Assembly: GCF_002305895.1 (NCBI RefSeq)
Contig: NZ_CP022203.1
Coordinates: 2,396,501-2,460,500, forward strand
Source: Corallococcus macrosporus DSM 14697
Lineage (GTDB): Bacteria > Myxococcota > Myxococcia > Myxococcales > Myxococcaceae
Direction of reading: 5' to 3'
Length of the DNA stretch: 64,000 bases
Position 1 is the first letter of the stretch. Each line of letters begins with the position of its first letter. The translations under genes and the position numbers were made by a program. Below, one piece after another: positions 51,819-60,300 of this stretch. The notes beneath the pieces are model-generated. The model made no database searches, was not told the DNA's origin, and saw only the letters and a list, made by a program, of their open reading frames with translations.

Positions 51819-53186
51819 CTACGCCGCCGTGCGGTGCAGGTAGTCGATGAGGTCAATCTTGGTGACGATGCCGACCACCTTCTCTCCGTCCTTCACCACC
51901 GCCACGTTGTCCTGGGCGAACACCTCGCGCAGGCGGGCGATGCTGGTGTCCAGCGACAGCGCGCCCTGGAGCGGGGCGATGATGGCGTCGATGGTGTCGG
52001 AGAACTTCGCCTTGCCGGCCACCAGCGCGTTGAGCAGGTCGTACTCGTGCACCATGCCCACCGTGCGGCCGTCGTCGGCCACCACCGGCATCTGGCTGAT
52101 GCCGTGGCCGCGCATCGTCTCCACCACCTGGTCCACCTTGTCGCCGCGGCGCGCCGTCTTCACGTCCTTGCGCTTGTCGCCCAGGATGTCGCGGATGGTG
52201 CCGGCGCCCTTCTCCTCCAGGAAGCCGTTGTCGCGCATCCACTCGTCGGAGTGGAACTTGCTGATGTAGCTGCTGCCCGAGTCCGGCAGCACGACGACAA
52301 TCGTCTTGCCCTTGCCCACCTCCTTGGCCAACTGCACCGCGACGTGGATGGCCGCGCCCGAGGAGCCGCCGGCGAAGATGCCCTCCTCACGCGCCAGGCG
52401 GCGCGCGGCGATGAAGCACTGGCGGTCGTCGACCTGGCGCACGTCGTCCAGGTGGGTGAAGTCCATGGCGCCGCAGAGCATGTCCTCGCCAATGCCCTCC
52501 ACCTTGTAGACGTGCGGCTCGCCCAGCTTGCCCGTCTTGAAGTAGCCCTCGTAGACGGAGCCCTCCGGGTCCACGCCCACGTTCTTCAGGCCGGGAATCT
52601 TCTCCTTCAGGAACTTGCCGGCGCCGCTCATGGTGCCGCCGGTGCCCAGGCCCGCGACGAAGTAGTCGAACTTGCCCTCGGTCTGCTTGAGAATCTCGGG
52701 GCCGGTGGTGTTGTAGTGCGCCTCGATGTTGTCGGGGTTGTGGTACTGGTTCAGCATGAACGCGCCCGGCGTCTCGCGGTGCAGGCGCTTGGCCGTCTCG
52801 TAGTAGCTGCGCGGGTCCTCGGCCGGCACGTTCGTCGGCGTCACCACCACCTGCGCGCCCAGCGCCTTGAGGCGGTTGATCTTCTCCAGGGACATCTTGT
52901 CCGGCATGGTGAAGATGCACTTGTAGCCCTTGACGGCCGCCGCCAGCGCCACGCCCATGCCGGTGTTGCCGGAGGTGTTCTCCACGATGGTGCCGCCGGG
53001 CTTGAGCTTCCCCTCTCGCGCGGCCTTCTCGAGGATGTAGAGCGCCATGCGGTCCTTGATGGACGCGCCGGGGTTCATGAACTCGCACTTGACCAGCACG
53101 GTGGCGTCGTCCGGTCCGACGAGCTTGTTGAGCTTGACCAGCGGCGTGTTGCCAATGGCGGTGAGGATGTTCTCGTGGATGTCCAT
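51819..53186 (-). CDS. cbs: cystathionine beta-synthase
   Basis: A 455-residue PLP enzyme that condenses serine and homocysteine to cystathionine. The N-terminal catalytic domain has GNTPLVKLNKL, the PLP lysine in NPGASIKDRMAL (about residue 43), the asparagine loop ENTSGNTGMGVAL, and GLGTGGTMSGAG for phosphate binding. The C-terminal third is a CBS-domain pair (about 335-455: VVETMRGHGISQMPVVADDG, VAVVKDGEKVVGIVTKIDL). This layout is the one of eukaryotic-type CBS. Together with the cystathionine lyase/synthase gene upstream it supports reverse transsulfuration. The ATG at 53186 is at the family N-terminus. Confidence 0.92.
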   Translation of the reverse strand: MDIHENILTAIGNTPLVKLNKLVGPDDATVLVKCEFMNPGASIKDRMALYILEKAAREGKLKPGGTIVENTSGNTGMGVALAAAVKGYKCIFTMPDKMSLEKINRLKALGAQVVVTPTNVPAEDPRSYYETAKRLHRETPGAFMLNQYHNPDNIEAHYNTTGPEILKQTEGKFDYFVAGLGTGGTMSGAGKFLKEKIPGLKNVGVDPEGSVYEGYFKTGKLGEPHVYKVEGIGEDMLCGAMDFTHLDDVRQVDDRQCFIAARRLAREEGIFAGGSSGAAIHVAVQLAKEVGKGKTIVVVLPDSGSSYISKFHSDEWMRDNGFLEEKGAGTIRDILGDKRKDVKTARRGDKVDQVVETMRGHGISQMPVVADDGRTVGMVHEYDLLNALVAGKAKFSDTIDAIIAPLQGALSLDTSIARLREVFAQDNVAVVKDGEKVVGIVTKIDLIDYLHRTAA

Positions 53187-53335
53187 CGCGGTTTCCGTAG
53201 GTAAATGAGGGTTCGCGGCGCGTCTTATATGCCGCCGCACTGGCCCGGTCGACAGCGCGTGGCCTCTTGCGCCTCCAAGAGCGTTGAACCCGCCCCCGCG
53301 GGCAGGGTGTTCCGACGCACCCCGCCGTGCGGGGA

Positions 53336-53389
53336 GGATGGCTGGCCGCCCGTCGGGTTGGCGACAGCCCGGGGGGCGTCCGGCCATCC
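53336..53389. repeat. long inverted repeat in the cbs/amgK divergent region
   Basis: GGATGGCTGGCCGCCC (53336-53351) pairs with GGGCGTCCGGCCATCC (53374-53389) at 14 of 16 positions, and the loop contains a further CGGG/CCCG pairing. A small hairpin CCCCGC/GCGGGG lies just before it (about 53319-53334). The element lies 150-200 bases before cbs and about 90 bases before the kinase gene. It could be a REP-like element or a regulatory hairpin; I cannot tell which. Confidence 0.5.
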
Positions 53390-53475
53390 ACCCGGACAGC
53401 CCTTTGACCCGGATGGGCGCCCCTCCGATACTCGTGTGCGACTTGCGTCAACCCCCTCCGGAGAACCCCGTCGAT

Positions 53476-54516
53476 ATGGAACTCGAGGCCGCCCTGCGCG
53501 ACCAGGTGGGACAGGCCCTTGGCCGTCCCGTGCCCAACGCCCTCATCACGAAGCTGAAGGGCGAGGCGAGCAGCCGCTCGTACTACCGCGTTGGCGCGCC
53601 GCCCGAGAGCTGGGTGGTGATGGTGATGCCGCCCGACTCGACCAGGAAGAGCGACGAGGCCACCAAGGGCGAGCCGCCCAAGGAGCTGCCCTTCGTCAAC
53701 GTGCACCGCTACCTGGAGAAGCTGAACGTGCGCGTGCCGCGCATCCTCCGCTACGACGAGCCGGCGGGGATGATGGTGATTGAAGATTTGAGCGACATCA
53801 CCTTCGAGGCCGCGCTGGACGGCGGCAAGCACAACGAGGCGCTCTACACCCGCGCGGTGGACCTGCTGGCCCGCCTGCGCGCGGCGGCGGAGAAGGCGGA
53901 GGATCCGGACTGCCTGGCCTTCACCCGCGCCTTCGACGAGGACCTCTACGACTGGGAGCTGCACCACTTCCGCGAGTGGGGCCTGGAGGCCTGGAGCGGC
54001 AAGAAGCCCACAGACGCCGAGCGCGCCGAGCTGGACGCCACCTTCCGGGACATCGCCCGGCAGCTCGCCGCGGAGCCGCGCGGCTTCACGCACCGCGACT
54101 ACCAGAGCCGCAACATCATGGTGAAGGAGGGCGAGCTGGTCGTCATCGACTTCCAGGACGCGCTCCAGGGCCCGCGCCAGTACGACCTGGTGGCGCTGCT
54201 CCGCGACAGCTACGTGGAGCTGGATCGGGACTTCGTGGACCGGATGCTGGACCGCTACATCGCCACCTTCCAGGAGGTGAGCGGCGAGCCCATTGACGCG
54301 GCGTCCTTCAAGGCCTTCTTCGACCTGCTGACCATCCAGCGCAAGCTGAAGGACGCGGGCCGCTTCGAGTTCATCCACCGCGTGAAGGGCAACCCGGGCT
54401 TCCTGGTGTCCATCCCCGCGTCGCTGCGCTACGTGCGGGACGGCTTCGCGCGGCGGCCGGAGCTGCGCAAGCTGCAGGAGCTGGTGGCGAAGTACGTGCC
54501 GGAGCTGGCGGCCTGA
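53476..54516 (+). CDS. sugar kinase of the aminoglycoside phosphotransferase fold (AmgK-like)
   Basis: A 346-residue kinase resembling AmgK, which phosphorylates MurNAc and GlcNAc at C1 in peptidoglycan recycling. The protein-kinase-like motifs are ASSRSYYRV (glycine-loop region), the catalytic loop FTHRDYQSRNIMV and metal-binding VVIDFQDALQGP. The ATG at 53476 starts the family N-terminus; the frame further upstream is Pro/Arg-rich. The next gene, a MurU-like nucleotidyltransferase, starts one base after its stop. This AmgK-MurU pairing is known from Pseudomonas and supports the assignment; the substrate is not proven here. Confidence 0.85.
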   Translation: MELEAALRDQVGQALGRPVPNALITKLKGEASSRSYYRVGAPPESWVVMVMPPDSTRKSDEATKGEPPKELPFVNVHRYLEKLNVRVPRILRYDEPAGMMVIEDLSDITFEAALDGGKHNEALYTRAVDLLARLRAAAEKAEDPDCLAFTRAFDEDLYDWELHHFREWGLEAWSGKKPTDAERAELDATFRDIARQLAAEPRGFTHRDYQSRNIMVKEGELVVIDFQDALQGPRQYDLVALLRDSYVELDRDFVDRMLDRYIATFQEVSGEPIDAASFKAFFDLLTIQRKLKDAGRFEFIHRVKGNPGFLVSIPASLRYVRDGFARRPELRKLQELVAKYVPELAA

Positions 54517-54517
54517 G

Positions 54518-55546
54518 ATGAAGGCCATGGTCCTCTGCGCGGGCCTGGGCACGCGCCTGCGCCCCCTCACCGAGCGCTGGCCCAAGCCGGCGATGCCCTT
54601 CCTGGGCCAGCCGCTCCTGCGCTACCACCTGGCGGTGCTGAAGGCCGCGGGCGTGACGGCGGTGGGCATCAACACCCACCACCTGCCGGACACCATGGAG
54701 GCCGTGGCCCGCGCCGAGTGCGCCCGGGCGGGGCTGCCGCTGCACGTGGTGCACGAGCCCGTCATCCAGGGCACCGGCGGCGGCATCCGCGGCCTGCGCG
54801 ACTTCCTGTCGGACGGCGACTTCATCGTCTTCAACGGCGACATCCTCTACCCGGTGGACCTGCGGCCGGTGGTGGCCGTGCACCAGGCGTCCGGGGCGCT
54901 GGCCACCATGGTGCTGCAGCCCATGCCGGTGGGGGAGACCTACGCGGCGGTGGAGCTGGACGCGGAGGGCCGCGTGCGCCGCATCGCCGGCCATGGCCCG
55001 GGCGGTGAGGGCCTGTCGCCGTGGCACTTCACCGGCGTGCACGTGATGTCGCCGCGCGTCTTCGACTTCATGTCTCCGCAAGGCGAGGAGGACATCAACC
55101 GCGGCGTCTACGTGCGCGCCATGGAGGCGGGGCAGACGGTGCGCGGCGTCCGGGTGGACGGGTACTGGTCCGACCTGGGCACGCCGTCGCGTTACCTGGC
55201 CACCGTGCAGGACGTGCTCGCTGGCCGCGTGCGGCTGGAGTGGCTGGGCGCGGACTCGCCGCTGGCGGGCACGGCGCGCGGCGCGGCGGGCACCTGGGCG
55301 CACGAGGAGGCCCGGGTGGGCGGCGCGGTGGAGGGCCCGGTGTACCTGGGGCGCGGCGCCTCGGTGGCGCCAGGGGCCACTGTGGGGCCGGGCGTGTCGC
55401 TGGAGCCGGGCGCGCAGGTGGCTTCCGGGGCGCGGCTGGCGCGCGCCGCCGTCTTCGAGGACACCGAGGTGTCCTCCGGGGAGTCGCTGTCCGAGGTGCT
55501 CGCCTGGGGCGCGCACCGGATCGCCGCGCCGCTGAAGGGGCGCTGA
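54518..55546 (+). CDS. nucleotidyltransferase with hexapeptide tail (MurU-like)
   Basis: A 342-residue sugar-1-phosphate nucleotidyltransferase. The signature is VLCAGLGTRLRPLTERWPKP at the N-terminus (residues 5-24), followed by FIVFNGDILYPVD with the metal Asp and DINRGVYVRAME. MurU of Pseudomonas has about 220 residues; here about 100 more follow, with a left-handed beta-helix pattern (VGGAVEGPVYLGRGASVAPG and VSLEPGAQVASGARL). The reaction would be UDP-MurNAc formation from MurNAc-1-P. A GDP-mannose-pyrophosphorylase-like role is the alternative, but the AmgK-like neighbour favours MurU. Confidence 0.84.
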   Translation: MKAMVLCAGLGTRLRPLTERWPKPAMPFLGQPLLRYHLAVLKAAGVTAVGINTHHLPDTMEAVARAECARAGLPLHVVHEPVIQGTGGGIRGLRDFLSDGDFIVFNGDILYPVDLRPVVAVHQASGALATMVLQPMPVGETYAAVELDAEGRVRRIAGHGPGGEGLSPWHFTGVHVMSPRVFDFMSPQGEEDINRGVYVRAMEAGQTVRGVRVDGYWSDLGTPSRYLATVQDVLAGRVRLEWLGADSPLAGTARGAAGTWAHEEARVGGAVEGPVYLGRGASVAPGATVGPGVSLEPGAQVASGARLARAAVFEDTEVSSGESLSEVLAWGAHRIAAPLKGR

Positions 55547-55556
55547 GCGCCGCCGC

Positions 55557-56321
55557 TCAGTTGGCGTGGTAGCGGGCCAGCACGCAGGTGACGTTGTCGT
55601 TGCCACCCGCGGCGTTGGCCATGTCGATGAGCTGCGAGCAGGCCTTCTCCAGCTCCGGCGTGCGCTGCAGGATTTCCTGCATCTGCGCGTCCGTCACCAT
55701 GCCGCTCAGGCCGTCCGAGCAGAGCAGGAAGACGTCGTCCTCCTGCGGCTCCACGCGGGAGACATCCACCTGGACGTTCTCCTTCATGCCCAGCGCGCGG
55801 ACGATGACGTTCTTGTGGGGGAAGTTCTCGACCTCCTCCGGCGTGAGCTTCTTCGCCTTGAGGTAGTCGTTGAGCAGGGAGTGGTCCTCCGTCACCTGCT
55901 TCAGCGCGCCGCCGCGGAAGTAGTACACGCGGCTGTCTCCGACGTGGCCCACGTAGACGGCGCTCTGGGTGAAGTGCGCCGTGACGATGGTGGTGCCCAT
56001 GCCCTTGTACTTGGACTCGGAGGAGGCCTTCTCGAAGATGCGCGCGTTGGCGAGCTTGATGCCGGTGGCGAGCCGGTTCTCGTCATAGTTGCGCGTCTTG
56101 TCCATCTTGAAGGGCCAGGTGCAGTCCTGGTCCTTGGACGTGAGCTTGTAGAACTCGCCGAGCTCGTCCACCGCGATGCGGCTGGCGATTTCTCCAGACG
56201 AGTGGCCGCCCATGCCATCCGCCACGCAGAAGAGAAACTCTTCCGGGAGCATCAGGAAGTTGTCCTCGTTGTGATTCCGCTTCATCCCAACGTGGGTGCT
56301 GCCAGCTACCTCGATGCGCAT
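55557..56321 (-). CDS. PP2C-family Ser/Thr phosphatase
   Basis: A 254-residue Stp1/PrpC-type metal-dependent phosphatase that opposes bacterial Ser/Thr kinases. PP2C motifs are visible: GMKRNHNEDNFL, CVADGMGGHSSGE, GHVGDSRVYYFR, VTEDHSLLNDYL, LLCSDGLSGMV and GGNDNVTCVL. The metal-binding Asp residues are in the second, third, fifth and sixth motifs. M. xanthus Pph1 is a PP2C of about this length, but I cannot be sure this is its orthologue. There is no membrane segment. Its 3' end faces the nucleotidyltransferase gene across 10 bases. Confidence 0.92.
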   Translation of the reverse strand: MRIEVAGSTHVGMKRNHNEDNFLMLPEEFLFCVADGMGGHSSGEIASRIAVDELGEFYKLTSKDQDCTWPFKMDKTRNYDENRLATGIKLANARIFEKASSESKYKGMGTTIVTAHFTQSAVYVGHVGDSRVYYFRGGALKQVTEDHSLLNDYLKAKKLTPEEVENFPHKNVIVRALGMKENVQVDVSRVEPQEDDVFLLCSDGLSGMVTDAQMQEILQRTPELEKACSQLIDMANAAGGNDNVTCVLARYHAN

Positions 56322-56439
56322 GCGCGAGAACTCTTCTAAAGGGGCGAGAAAACGTGGCGCCGGAGGTTAACAAAGCGCTCGGAAATCGGTCAAAACTCGT
56401 GCACCCGGCCGGACAGGCAGGGGCACTTCGGGCAGGGCC

Positions 56440-56796
56440 TCAGGGGACCGGCTCGAAGCTCAACGTGTCGCCTTCCTGGGTGCCGCTGGCGGCCAGGACC
56501 CCCGCGGGGAGCTCCAGCACCGAGCGGGCCTGGAAATACACGGATGTCGCGCGCCAGGGGGGCAGGGCGGGCATCTGCTTGACGATGCGGCCCTGGGCGT
56601 CCAGGAACAGCACGTCAATGGGGATGCGCATGAAGAAAGTGTGGATGGAGTTGCAGGGGACGATATGGAGCCCCTCGCCGACCTCCAGCGAGCGGCGCCC
56701 CATGAGCCCCTTGAACCGTTGGACGAACGAGCGGGCCTCGTCGGCCCGGTCCGCCAGCAGCCGTTGCCGCGTCTCGTTGTTCACCTTCCAGCGCAT
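56440..56796 (-). CDS. DUF192 family protein
   Basis: A 118-residue DUF192 protein. The family core is seen in RFKGLMGRRSLEVGEGLHIV, CNSIHTFFMRIPIDVLFLD, GRIVKQMPALPPW and the end VLELPAGVLAASGTQEGDT. The family is widespread and of uncertain role; many members have a secretion signal, but this one does not. It is divergent from trmL, with 17 bases between start codons, and lies upstream of the PP2C gene on the same strand. Confidence 0.86.
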   Translation of the reverse strand: MRWKVNNETRQRLLADRADEARSFVQRFKGLMGRRSLEVGEGLHIVPCNSIHTFFMRIPIDVLFLDAQGRIVKQMPALPPWRATSVYFQARSVLELPAGVLAASGTQEGDTLSFEPVP

Positions 56797-56813
56797 GTAG
56801 CGCCTTCTACCCC

Positions 56814-57287
56814 ATGCTCGAGCCCCTGGCGCGTCCTCTCCATCTGGTCCTCGTTTCTCCCCAGATTCCCCCCAACACCGGCAACGTCGCCCGCCTGTGC
56901 GCCGTGACGGGCTGCCGGCTCATCCTGGTGGAGCCCCTGGGCTTCTCCATTGACGACCGGCAGCTCAAGCGGGCGGGGCTGGACTACTGGGACAAGGTAT
57001 TTCTCCGCCTGTATCCAACCTACGCGGCGTATGTGGCGGACCATCCGGACGCCCGGCGCTGGCTCTTCTCCGCCCGGGCCGCGACATCCCTGTACGAGGC
57101 CCGGTTCGAGGAGGGGGACCACCTGGTGTTCGGCTCGGAGGTGTCCGGGCTGGCGCCGGAGGTGATGGAGGGGGGCACGGGGACGCCGGTCACCATCCCC
57201 ATGCTGGAGGACCGCCGGAGCCTGAACCTGTCCACGTCGGTGGGAATCGGGACCTACGAGGCCCTGCGACAGGTCCGTTTCACCTGA
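56814..57287 (+). CDS. trmL: tRNA (cytidine/uridine-34-2'-O)-methyltransferase TrmL
   Basis: A 157-residue SPOUT methyltransferase that modifies the wobble base of tRNA-Leu. The knotted-fold motifs are [20 protein letters not shown] (residues 11-30), [35 protein letters not shown] and the C-terminal [21 protein letters not shown]. The length matches TrmL (about 157). The tRNA-Leu encoded in this window has a TAG anticodon; the usual substrates are the CAA and TAA forms. Confidence 0.93.
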   Translation: MLEPLARPLHLVLVSPQIPPNTGNVARLCAVTGCRLILVEPLGFSIDDRQLKRAGLDYWDKVFLRLYPTYAAYVADHPDARRWLFSARAATSLYEARFEEGDHLVFGSEVSGLAPEVMEGGTGTPVTIPMLEDRRSLNLSTSVGIGTYEALRQVRFT

Positions 57288-57351
57288 GCGAGCAGGCAGG
57301 CGCCCCCGGCAAGTTGAGGGGCCGTCAGGAGGGACTACACTGCGGCGACGC

Positions 57352-60300
57352 ATGACCCCGTCGCAGGCCGCCGAAGCGCTCTACTCCGCCCACAAGTCCC
57401 GCGCCACCGGGAGGCTCACGCTTTCCTCGGGAGGGCGTGAGTCCCGGCTGTGGCTGCGTGAGGGTGACCTCGTGAGGACGCAGTTGGGCTTTGGCTACCA
57501 GAGCCCGGCGCAGGCGCTGCTCCAGGCGGGGATGCTGGGGGCGGAGGCGCTGGATGCGCTGTGGGCGCGGGGCGGAGCGGGGGCTCCGGACGAGGAGACG
57601 CTGGAGGCGTTCGGGTTGGTGCCGGACGTGGTGGCGGAGCAGCAGGTGCTCGCGCATGTCCGGCGGTTGAGTGCGCTGGCGGAGCAGGCCGCGTTCGAGC
57701 CGGAGACGGTGGAGGCGGAGGCGTTCCGGCCGATTTCGGGCGTGCGGGTGGTGCGCGCGGCGCTGGAGGGGCCGGGGCCTGGGGCCGGGGTGGCTCGGGT
57801 CTTCCGGTGCGAGGACGTCGAGGCCTGTGGGCCGTGGCTCGTGGATGATTCGGAGCGGGCGTTCCTGGAGACGCTGGCGGAGTTCCGGGAGCCGGAGTCG
57901 CTGACGCCGGCTCAGGAAGCGCTGCTGCTCGTGCTGGAGCGCGAGGGCTGGGTGCAGGCGCTCTCCGTGGAGGACTGGGAGGAGCGCGAGCGGCGGCGGC
58001 GAGAGGAGGAAGAGGCTCGGCGACGGGAGGAGGAGGCGCGGCTCGAAGAGGAGCGGCGGCGGGAGGAGGAAGCTCGGCTCGAGGCGGAGCGGCTGGCGGA
58101 GGAGGCCCGGCTCGCGGAGTTGGCGCGGCTTGAGGCGGAGCGGCTGGCGGAGGAGGCCCGGCTGGCGGAGGAGGCCCGGCTTGAGGCGGAGCGCCTTGCT
58201 GAAGAGGCGCGTCTGGCTGAAGTCGCTCGCCTAGAGGAAGAGGCGCGGCTCGCTGAAGAGGCGCGGCTCGCTGAAGAAGCTCGGCTTGAGGCAGAACGTC
58301 TTGAGGAGGAGGCCCGCCTCGCGGAGGAGGCTCGGCTTGAGGCGGAACGTCTTGCGGAAGAGGCGCGGCTGGCCGAAGAGGCTCGGCTCGAAGAAGAGGC
58401 GCGCGTAGCAGAGGAAGCACGTCTGGCCGAAGAGGCTCGGCTCGAAGAAGAGCGCCGAGTGGCTGAGGAGGCCCGTCTCGCGGAAGAGGCGCGGCTGGCC
58501 GAAGAGGCTCGGCTCGAAGAAGAGCGCCGAGTGGCTGAGGAGGCCCGTCTCGCGGAAGAGGCGCGCCTTGCCGAAGAGGCGCGCGTAGCAGAGGAAGCAC
58601 GTCTGGCCGAAGAGGCCCGGCTCGAAGAAGAGCGCCGAGTGGCTGAGGAGGCGCGTCTCGCGGAAGAGGCGCGTCTGGCCGAAGAGGCCCGGCTCGCCGA
58701 GGAAGCTCGCCTCGCGGAAGAGGCTCGGCTTGAGGCAGAGCGCCTTGCTGAAGAGGCGCGCCTCGCTGAGGAGGCTCGGCTCGAAGAAGAGCGACGTCTC
58801 GCGGAAGAGGCGCGGCTGGCGGAAGAAGCCCGTTTGGCCGAAGAGGCGCGTATCGAGGAAGAACGTCGCCTGGCGGAAGAGGCGCGTCTCGCCGAAGAGG
58901 CTCGGCTCGAAGAAGAACGCCGTGTGGCTGAGGAGGCACGGCTCGCCGAGGAAGCTCGCCTGGCGGAAGAGGCGCGTCTCGCCGAAGAGGCTCGGCTCGA
59001 AGAAGAACGCCGTGTGGCTGAGGAGGCACGGCTCGCCGAGGAAGCTCGCCTGGCGGAAGAAGCCCGACTTGAGGCAGAGCGGCTGGCCGAAGAAGCTCGC
59101 AAAGCGGAGGAGGCTCGTCTCGAAGACGAGCGCCGCGCCGCTGAAGAAGCTCGACTTGAGGCGGAGCGCTTGGCGGAAGAGGCGCGTCTCGCCGAAGAAG
59201 CGCGCCTTGAAGAAGAGCATCGCCTCGCGGAGGAGGCCCGACTCGCCGAGGAAGCCCGGCTCGAGGCGGAGCGCCTGGCAGAAGAGGCTCGGCTCGCAGA
59301 AGAGGCTCGGCTCGCAGAAGAGGCTCGGCTCGCAGAAGAGGCTCGGCTCGAAGAGGAGCGCCGTCGCGCTGAAGAGGAAGCGCGTTTGGCCGAAGAGGCT
59401 CGGCTTGAGGCGGAGCGCCTGGCCGAAGAGGCGCGCCTCGCTGAGGCGGCTCGTCTCGAAGAAGAGCGCCGTGTGGCTGAGGAGGCACGGCTCGCCGAGG
59501 AAGCTCGCCTCGAAGAAGAGCGACGTCTTGCCGAAGAGGCGCGTTTGGCCGAAGAGGCGCGCCTCGCTGAGGAGGCCCGGCTTGAGGCAGAGCGGGTCGC
59601 AGAAGAGGCGCGCCTCGCTGAGGAGGCCCGGCTTGCGGAGGAGGCTCGTCTAGAGAAAGAGCGACGTCTCGCTGAGGAGGCTCGTCTCGCTGAGGAGGCT
59701 CGTCTCGCTGAGGAGGCTCGTCTCGCTGAGGAGGCTCGTCTCGCTGAGGAGGCTCGTCTTGCTGAGGAGGCTCGTCTCGCTGAGGAGGCTCGTCTCGCTG
59801 AGGAGGCTCGTCTCGCTGAGGAGGCTCGTCTCGAAGAAGAGCGACGTCTCGCCGAGGAGGCGCGTCTCGAAGAAGAGCGACGTCTCGCCGAGGAGGCGCG
59901 TCTCGAAGAAGAGCGACGGCTCGCGGAAGAGGCGCGTCTGGCCGAAGAGGCGCGTCTCGCTGAGGAAGCCCGGCTTGAGGCAGAGCGGCTCGCTGAAGAG
60001 GCTCGCCTCGCCGAAGTGGCTCGGCTTGAAGAGGAGCGTCGCCTCGCTGAGGAGGCTCGGCTTGCTGAAGAGGCTCGGCTCGAAGCGGAGCGTCTCGCGG
60101 AAGAGGCGCGTCTGGCCGAAGAGGCGCGCCTCGCGGAAAATGCGCGTCTCGAAGAAGAGCGACGGCTCGCGGAAGAAGAAGAGGCTCGGTTTGAGGCGGA
60201 GCGCCTCGCCGAGGAAGCTCGCGCAGCGGAAGCGGCTCTCCTTGAGGAAGCGCGCCTCGCCGAAGAAGCTCGTCTTGCGGAGGAATCTCGGCTTGAGGCG

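Noticed and set aside
53205-53783. A 192-codon plus-strand frame starting in the cbs/kinase intergenic region
   Set aside because: It is Pro/Arg-rich, crosses the inverted repeat and is out of frame with the recognised kinase gene that it overlaps.
59671-59832. Regular short repeats considered as a CRISPR array
   Set aside because: There are no unique spacers; the units are contiguous, in frame, and encode EARLAE. No cas gene is nearby.
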